Assembly: GCA_009782405.1 (NCBI GenBank)
Contig: WRJC01000037.1
Span: 1 to 28,133, forward strand
Source: Oscillospiraceae bacterium
GTDB lineage: Bacteria > Bacillota_A > Clostridia > Oscillospirales > WRJC01
Reading direction: 5' to 3'
Length of the DNA: 28,133 nt
The position numbers and the translations under genes are program-made. Below the pieces are notes generated by a model that searched no databases, was not told the origin of the DNA, and worked only from the letters and a program-made list of their open reading frames with translations. Below, piece by piece: positions 23,656 to 28,133 of the stretch. Each line of letters begins with the position of its first letter. The stretch's first letter is position 1.

Positions 23656-24870
23656 TCAAAGCAAATCGAAAACTTTGTCGGATTCGCTTTCATTCCCGAA
23701 ATTTTCGGCGGAGAGCGTTTTGGCAAAGTTTTCCCTCAATGTGGGGTCATCTATCATCATTTTTATCTTTTCATGCAGTCCGGCGGGGTTTGTTTCGGCT
23801 ATCAGTCCGTATTTCCCGTCGGCCAACTGTTCCCTTGCGGACAAATAATTTGCCGCCACGATGGGGCAGCGCATGATTTTTGCTTCTTCGACCGCCACGG
23901 GTTTTCCCTCGAATCGCGAAGGCTGCACATATATGTCGCAGTCGCGCATGTACGGGTAGGCATTTATCGTCGTCCCCAAAAAAACAAGCATTTCGGCTAC
24001 GCCGCATTTAAGCGCGAGCTCTATGATTTTGCCCTTTTCGGAGAGTTCGCCTTCGCCGATCACGTACCAGCGCAAATTGTATTTGTCTTCTTTCAATTTT
24101 TTTAGTATTTCGGGGATCATGTCGATCCCCTTTTGTTCGGCGATCCTGCCCACGGTCAATATCCTGATCCCCTTAAAATGGCCCGAATCGGGGAAACTAT
24201 CCTGTTCGAGGGAACGGCGGCGTATGAAATTTACGTTTCGTATGTTTTCTATCGCAACGCATTTGCCCGCGATTTCCGGGAACCTTTTTTTCAGCGCGGC
24301 ATCTGCGGCGGCGGACACGTTTACAATATAGTCGCAGGACTCGAAATATGCGGCGTATGTTTCGTCGTCGCATTTGTCCGGCCTGTATTCGAAATGCATC
24401 CAGGCGATTTTTTTCTTGGCATTTTTGACTTTGTCCGCCATGTAAAACATGGTGCGTTCGCCCCAGTACGCCAAAACCGCGTCATAGCTTTCGGAGACGG
24501 GAGGGATTTTTTGCATCATTTTGCAAAAAAGTTTTGTGGCCGTCTTGACCTTCTGTTTCGGGAAAAGCATAAACTTCATAAAGTACGGGAGTATGGAAAA
24601 CAGCGAAAGCGGATTTTTTTTGACGAATGTATTCCAAAGGTTGGAAAATGCGTTTTTGCTGCTCAGCAAAAACAGATCGCCGTATGTGGGCATGAGCTTC
24701 ACGTTTACCTGCTTTGGGATCAATTCCAAAAACAACCCTTCGTTTTTGGCCAAAAGCAAATCGACTTCATATTTTTCGAAATCGAAACAGTTGACAAGCG
24801 AAAGAAAAGATTGTTCGGTGCCCGCGCAGTTCATCATTATCCCTATAAACAATATCTTTTTTTTTTCCAT
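23656..24870 (-). CDS. Glycosyltransferase family 4 (GT-B fold)
   Basis: 404 residues. The N-terminal Rossmann half opens KILFIGIMMNCAGTEQSFLSL (the G/A-G-x-E motif near residue 17). The C-terminal half has TVGRIAEQKGIDMIPEIL, WYVIGEGEL, VFLGTTINAYPYMRDCDIYV and SRFEGKPVAVEEAKIM, the E-x7-E nucleotide-sugar motif of GT4. It transfers a sugar from a nucleotide donor, probably in cell-surface glycan or glycolipid synthesis; donor and acceptor are unknown. It stands alone and is convergent with the SurA-like gene (9 bases between stops). Confidence 0.93.
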   Translation of the reverse strand: MEKKKILFIGIMMNCAGTEQSFLSLVNCFDFEKYEVDLLLAKNEGLFLELIPKQVNVKLMPTYGDLFLLSSKNAFSNLWNTFVKKNPLSLFSILPYFMKFMLFPKQKVKTATKLFCKMMQKIPPVSESYDAVLAYWGERTMFYMADKVKNAKKKIAWMHFEYRPDKCDDETYAAYFESCDYIVNVSAAADAALKKRFPEIAGKCVAIENIRNVNFIRRRSLEQDSFPDSGHFKGIRILTVGRIAEQKGIDMIPEILKKLKEDKYNLRWYVIGEGELSEKGKIIELALKCGVAEMLVFLGTTINAYPYMRDCDIYVQPSRFEGKPVAVEEAKIMRCPIVAANYLSAREQLADGKYGLIAETNPAGLHEKIKMMIDDPTLRENFAKTLSAENFGNESESDKVFDLL

Positions 24871-24889
24871 GATATATAAAATATCCCCC

Positions 24890-24950
24890 TTGAAAATTTT
24901 TTTGGTTTATGTTATTATATAATATAGCATAAATTACGGGAGAATGTCAA
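24890..24950. promoter_or_regulatory. Overlapping divergent promoters (glycosyltransferase / ApgM)
   Basis: Plus strand: TTGAAA (24890-24895), 17 bases, TATTAT (24913-24918), with an alternative TATAAT at 24918-24923. Minus strand: TTGACA (24950-24945), 18 bases, TATATT (24926-24921). The two use the same palindromic A/T stretch for the -10 boxes, so they compete. Confidence 0.55.
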
Positions 24951-24954
24951 TAGA

Positions 24955-26184
24955 ATGTTAAACAAACAAAAAATCGCGGTCATAGTGCCTGACGGGATGG
25001 CCGATTCGGAAATTTTTGAACTTGGCGGCAAAACCCCAATGGAAGCCGCCGAAAAGCCCTGCATGGATATGCTGGCGCAAAAGGGATATTGCGGAATGGC
25101 GGAATTCATCCCGGAAAATATGATCGCCGATGCGAGCGCGACGGCGAACCTTGCCATCTTGGGCTACGATCCCAAAATATATTCGAAAGGCAGGTCCCCA
25201 TTGGAAGCGGCGAGCATGGGATTGGAAATGAACCCCCGAGACACGGCTTTCCGCTGCAACCTGATAACTTTGAGCGAAAAAGAACCCATATACGGGGACA
25301 AAAAAATAATCGACCACAGCGCGGACGAAATATCCACAAAAGAAGCAGATGCTTTGATCCGGGATTTAAACAAAAAACTCGGAACCGGCAAAATCCGTTT
25401 CCATACTGGCAAAAGTTACCGCCACATCCTGCTTTGGGAAGACTGCCCCGGCGAATGCGTTTTCACGGGCCCGCACGATATATTGGGCAAACATGCGAAA
25501 GATTATCTGCCATCGGGGCTCGTTGGCGAATTTTACGCGAAATTGATGGAAACAAGCTATGAAGTTTTAAAAGGCCACCCGATAAACTTGAACCGCCGCG
25601 AAAACCAAAAAAGGCCCGCAAATTCGATATGGCTTTGGAGCCCTGGCACGAAACCCGAAATGCCGGCCTTCAAATCGCGATTCGGGCTCGACGGTTCGGT
25701 TGTGGCCTATGTCGATTTGATAAAAGGGCTCGGGATATATGCAGGCATGAATTTGGCGAATGTCGAGGGGGCGACCGGGAATTTTGGGACGGACTATAAA
25801 AACAAGGGGCTTGCCGCAATCGGCGAATTTGAAAAAGGCGCGGATTTCGTGTTTGTCCACATCGAAGCCCCCGACGAATGCGGGCACCGGAGAGAAATTG
25901 AAAACAAAGTCAAATCGATAGAAAAAATCGATGAAATGGTTGTAAAGCCGATTTATCGCTATATGGACTCGAGTTTCGATGAATTTAAAATGCTTGTTTT
26001 GCCCGACCATCCCACTTGCCTTTCCACAGGGGCGCACTCATATGGCCCCGTCCCGTTTTTGCTCTACAAAAAAGGTGGGACAATATCCAAAATCGGCAAC
26101 TTCAACGAAAAAAGCGTTTCGGAAAATTGCGATATATTTATGCAAAACGGGCATGAACTTTTGAATTTCGCGTTGGATTTTTGA
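24955..26184 (+). CDS. ApgM-type phosphoglycerate mutase / proposed homoserine kinase
   Basis: 409 residues of the alkaline-phosphatase superfamily. Landmarks: VPDGMAD (11-17, metal ligand), a catalytic serine region DASATANLAILGYDP (Ser61), RSPLEAASMGL, FRCNLITL, FVHIEAPDECGHR and DHPTCLSTGAHSYGPVPFLLY. This matches the archaeal-type cofactor-independent phosphoglycerate mutase (ApgM), a family that also holds the bacterial group named 'proposed homoserine kinase' (TIGR02535). In most members the sequence around the serine is GSDxAN; here it is ASATAN. The choice between glycolysis and threonine biosynthesis cannot be made here; no thr genes lie nearby. The start ATG has GGGAG 12 bases upstream. 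Confidence 0.88.
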   Translation: MLNKQKIAVIVPDGMADSEIFELGGKTPMEAAEKPCMDMLAQKGYCGMAEFIPENMIADASATANLAILGYDPKIYSKGRSPLEAASMGLEMNPRDTAFRCNLITLSEKEPIYGDKKIIDHSADEISTKEADALIRDLNKKLGTGKIRFHTGKSYRHILLWEDCPGECVFTGPHDILGKHAKDYLPSGLVGEFYAKLMETSYEVLKGHPINLNRRENQKRPANSIWLWSPGTKPEMPAFKSRFGLDGSVVAYVDLIKGLGIYAGMNLANVEGATGNFGTDYKNKGLAAIGEFEKGADFVFVHIEAPDECGHRREIENKVKSIEKIDEMVVKPIYRYMDSSFDEFKMLVLPDHPTCLSTGAHSYGPVPFLLYKKGGTISKIGNFNEKSVSENCDIFMQNGHELLNFALDF

Positions 26185-26205
26185 TAATAATCGGAGATAT
26201 GCAAA

Positions 26206-27018
26206 ATGCCCATAAAAAGAGGATTGGATTCGTTCCAGCTGAAAATCGTCGCCTTGTTTTTAATGACAATCGACCACCTCGCCGCCTATAGGGTGCTGCC
26301 CGTTTCAGGCGATGTGAATGCGCTCATGCGGATTTTCGGGAGGATTGCGGCGCCTTTGTTTTTGTTTCTTCTGGCAAGGGGCTTGCGGCACACCAAGAGC
26401 AAAATAAAATATACGCTCAGGCTGTATGTTGCAGGGGCGGCATTGCAGGCTGCAAACGAAATTGCGGGAGCATATTTTTTGGAGCAGGGGACAATACTTC
26501 AAATCGGGAATATTTTCCAGACCCTGTTTTATGCGGCGCTGTATATAACCTGCATCGACATGATGGCGAAAAGAAAGGAAAAAAAAGGAAATGCGGCAAA
26601 ATCCTCCGCGCTGATGGCAGCTTCGCTTCTTCTTGTGTTCGCCCATATGTATCTTCCGGATTTTTCCGCGTTTTTTTCCATATTTTTGCCTTCGCCTTTT
26701 TTGGTGGAATATTCTTTCCTGTTTGTTTTGCTGGGAGTCGCATGGTATATGGCAAACGACAAAATCATCAGCTGCGCGGCGCTTTTCGTTTTTTCTCTGG
26801 TGAGCCTGGCGATCGACCATCGTGTTTTTTCGAATCCATACGGCTTTACTTTCGCCCATATGTTTTACCCCACGCAATGGTTCATGATGCTTGCCTTGCC
26901 TTTTATGGCGCTGCACAACGGAGAAAGGGGAAAAATAAGGCTCAAATATTTGTTTTACGCATATTACCCTTTGCATCAATATCTGTTTTTTTTCATCGCA
27001 TATTTGGCGAACAGATGA
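26206..27018 (+). CDS. TraX-family membrane protein
   Basis: 270 residues, about eight membrane helices. It shows the TraX family landmarks: LKIVALFLMTIDHLA at the start, FGRIAAPLFLFLLARGLRHTKS (about 44-65), and the ending FYAYYPLHQYLFFFIAYL. In F plasmids TraX is needed for N-acetylation of pilin; chromosomal members in Firmicutes are of unknown function and may acylate a membrane or surface component. The ATG at 26206 follows a GGAG site, 21 bases after the ApgM stop, so the two may be one transcript. Confidence 0.9.
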   Translation: MPIKRGLDSFQLKIVALFLMTIDHLAAYRVLPVSGDVNALMRIFGRIAAPLFLFLLARGLRHTKSKIKYTLRLYVAGAALQAANEIAGAYFLEQGTILQIGNIFQTLFYAALYITCIDMMAKRKEKKGNAAKSSALMAASLLLVFAHMYLPDFSAFFSIFLPSPFLVEYSFLFVLLGVAWYMANDKIISCAALFVFSLVSLAIDHRVFSNPYGFTFAHMFYPTQWFMMLALPFMALHNGERGKIRLKYLFYAYYPLHQYLFFFIAYLANR

Positions 27019-27086
27019 ATTTTACAATAAAAAAATCGAAAATATGGAATTTTAGCGGAATATTACAAAAATGTGCGAAAAATTCA

Positions 27087-27115
27087 TTGAATATTTGTTT
27101 TGCATATGATAAAAT
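27087..27115 (+). promoter_or_regulatory. Promoter of the DUF3786 gene
   Basis: TTGAAT (27087-27092), a 17-base spacer, and TAAAAT (27110-27115). The ribosome binding site AAGGAG (27120-27125) begins 5 bases later, so the leader would be extremely short. Confidence 0.5.
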
Positions 27116-27133
27116 ATATAAGGAGCGGGAATT

Positions 27134-27760
27134 TTGAAATCTTTTTACAGCGACGCGATCGATCTGGCGAAGGAAAAGCTGGGATGCTTGGTGCCCGAAA
27201 ACGTGTGCAGGCTGTGCGGGGCCGGATTTGACCGCGAAAAAAACGCATACATGATAGACTGGATGACAAAAAAATACGAATTGTCCTTGAATTCAAAAAA
27301 CGATTATTCCGCCGCTTTGGAAATTTTGTTCATGCACTATCTCACCTCGGAGGGCACAAAAAAGCCGGAAGGGAAGCTCATATCCTACAGGGAAGTGCCG
27401 GGCGCCGCGTTTTACGAGCCGAAATTCATCCAGAGGGCGGTAAACCCGATTGTCAGATGCTTCGGCAAAAATCCCGGGGACTTGATAAAAACGGGCGAAT
27501 TTTTCGGGGGCGAAAAATCCGCGGAAGTCAGCGGGTCGGCCTATTCCGTAAAAATAAATTTGTTTTCCCATTTGCCGGTCACGTATGTTATTTGGGCGGG
27601 AGATGAAGAAATGGAAGCCGCAGGAAATATTTTGTTCGACAAAACCGCGCCGGGCTGGCTATGCGCGGAGGACTTGGCGGTGGCGGCTTCGCTCGGGGCA
27701 TATGAGCTTATCGGCGAATATAAAAAAAGTTGTCAGTTGTCAGTTTCCAGTTGTCAGTGA
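27134..27760 (+). CDS. DUF3786 protein
   Basis: 208 residues from TTG 27134, with AAGGAG 8 bases upstream. The protein fits DUF3786: a Cys pair near the start (VCRLCGAGFD, about residues 24-33), the middle EILFMHYLTSEGTK, and the ending PVTYVIWAGDEEMEAAGNILFDKTA...LCAEDLAVAASLGAYEL. DUF3786 proteins occur in anaerobes, often beside corrinoid and methyl-transfer genes; here the next gene is a homocysteine methyltransferase, which agrees. The last eight or so residues (SCQLSVSSCQ) are encoded by heptamer repeats and are not part of the family domain, so the original stop was probably lost. Confidence 0.85.
   Translation: MKSFYSDAIDLAKEKLGCLVPENVCRLCGAGFDREKNAYMIDWMTKKYELSLNSKNDYSAALEILFMHYLTSEGTKKPEGKLISYREVPGAAFYEPKFIQRAVNPIVRCFGKNPGDLIKTGEFFGGEKSAEVSGSAYSVKINLFSHLPVTYVIWAGDEEMEAAGNILFDKTAPGWLCAEDLAVAASLGAYELIGEYKKSCQLSVSSCQ
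27729..27756 (+). repeat. Tandem heptamer repeat GTTGTCA x4
   Basis: Four head-to-tail 7-base units (GTTGTCA, GTTGTCA, GTTTCCA, GTTGTCA). They lie inside the 3' end of the DUF3786 gene and add a Ser/Cys/Gln-rich tail. Similar short heptameric repeats are spread through many bacterial genomes. Confidence 0.8.
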
Positions 27761-27826
27761 ATACCGATTGGAAGCTGAAAATTGCGGTATAAAAATCAAT
27801 TTTGCATAAAAAAAGGAGATTATATT

Positions 27827-28133
27827 ATGAGGAAAAAAATCGCGGAAACGGTAAAAACAGGCAAAGTTTTGGTTTCGGACGGTGCATGGGGCACATTTTT
27901 GCAAAAAAAAGGGCTGAAAGCGGGCGAATGCCCCGAGCTCTGGTGCCTTGAGCACGCAGACGACGTGAAGGAAATCGCCGCAGGCTATGTCGGCGCGGGG
28001 GCGGACATGATCGAATCAGACAGTTTCGGGGGCACAAGCTTCAAATTGGAGCATTACGAGCTGGCGGACAGGGCGGCAGAAATCAACGAGGCCGCAGCCA
28101 AGATCTCGCGCGCGGCGGCGGGCGACGGCAAAT
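27827..28133 (+). CDS. Homocysteine S-methyltransferase family protein, 3'-truncated by window edge
   Basis: The frame opens at ATG 27827 behind an AAAGGAG ribosome binding site and stays open to the window end (102 codons). It shows the N-terminal barrel motifs of the family: VLVSDGAWGTFLQKKGL, GECPELWCLEH, GYVGAGADMIESDSFGGTS and LADRAAEINEAAAKISR. Family members transfer a methyl group from betaine, S-methylmethionine or a corrinoid to homocysteine or a corrinoid protein; the zinc-ligand cysteines lie further downstream, outside the window. A corrinoid-dependent methyl transfer role is plausible in an anaerobe; a MetH N-terminal half is equally possible. Confidence 0.93.
   Translation, partial: MRKKIAETVKTGKVLVSDGAWGTFLQKKGLKAGECPELWCLEHADDVKEIAAGYVGAGADMIESDSFGGTSFKLEHYELADRAAEINEAAAKISRAAAGDGK

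Noticed and set aside
27729..27790. Possible CRISPR-like or terminator element
   Set aside because: The units are 7-base tandem repeats without spacers, and the following ATACCG...CGGTAT inverted repeat has no T-run.
27761..27826. SAM or cobalamin riboswitch before the methyltransferase gene
   Set aside because: The leader is only about 65 bases and shows no core motif of either riboswitch.

Overview
The window looks like a chromosome segment of an uncultured anaerobic Firmicute of the class Clostridia. This rests on strong Shine-Dalgarno sites with frequent TTG/GTG starts, classical TTGACA/TATAAT promoters, EF-P followed by a CD1247-type zinc-ribbon protein, a DUF3786 protein beside a homocysteine methyltransferase, BspA-type leucine-rich repeats, and a possible LPxTG-like surface anchor. 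No rRNA, tRNA or CRISPR array was seen. The genus cannot be named from the sequence.

Left part (1-2700), a rearranged zone: the end of an unknown gene, an EamA-type transporter, then an open frame joining the N-terminal nuclease and spacer part of an MmeI-like restriction enzyme to the LytTR DNA-binding domain of a response regulator. The C-terminal ATPase half of a GHKL histidine kinase follows directly. A two-component locus has apparently been cut by deletions, leaving an unusual nuclease-LytTR chimera. A direct-repeat site matching the LytTR operator consensus lies just downstream.

A+T-rich accessory block (2737-8282): two translationally coupled ABC half-exporters, an unrecognised 377-residue protein, and a shattered Ser/Thr-kinase-like pseudogene. 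The layout resembles LytTR-controlled peptide-export loci, but no precursor peptide was found.

Transposon zone (8256-10360, minus strand): a leucine-rich-repeat gene without its N-terminus and a frameshifted standalone tnpB. Near the tnpB 3' end are two copies of a 47-base stem-loop whose differences include two compensatory base-pair changes.

Carbohydrate unit (10418-14640, minus strand): a large GH106-like glycosidase overlapping a LarA-like (DUF2088) protein, with a promoter region apparently interleaved with that of the divergent membrane-protein gene.

Housekeeping part (14755-28133): membrane protein, two zinc-ribbon proteins, radA, an esterase-like lipoprotein, an anchored surface protein, efp and a CD1247-like gene. 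Then come a minus-strand pair (a Cys/His-motif membrane protein and a relative of the aminoglycoside-resistance 16S rRNA m7G1405 methyltransferases), a SurA/PrsA-like membrane protein, a family 4 glycosyltransferase, an ApgM-like enzyme, TraX, DUF3786 and the start of a homocysteine S-methyltransferase.
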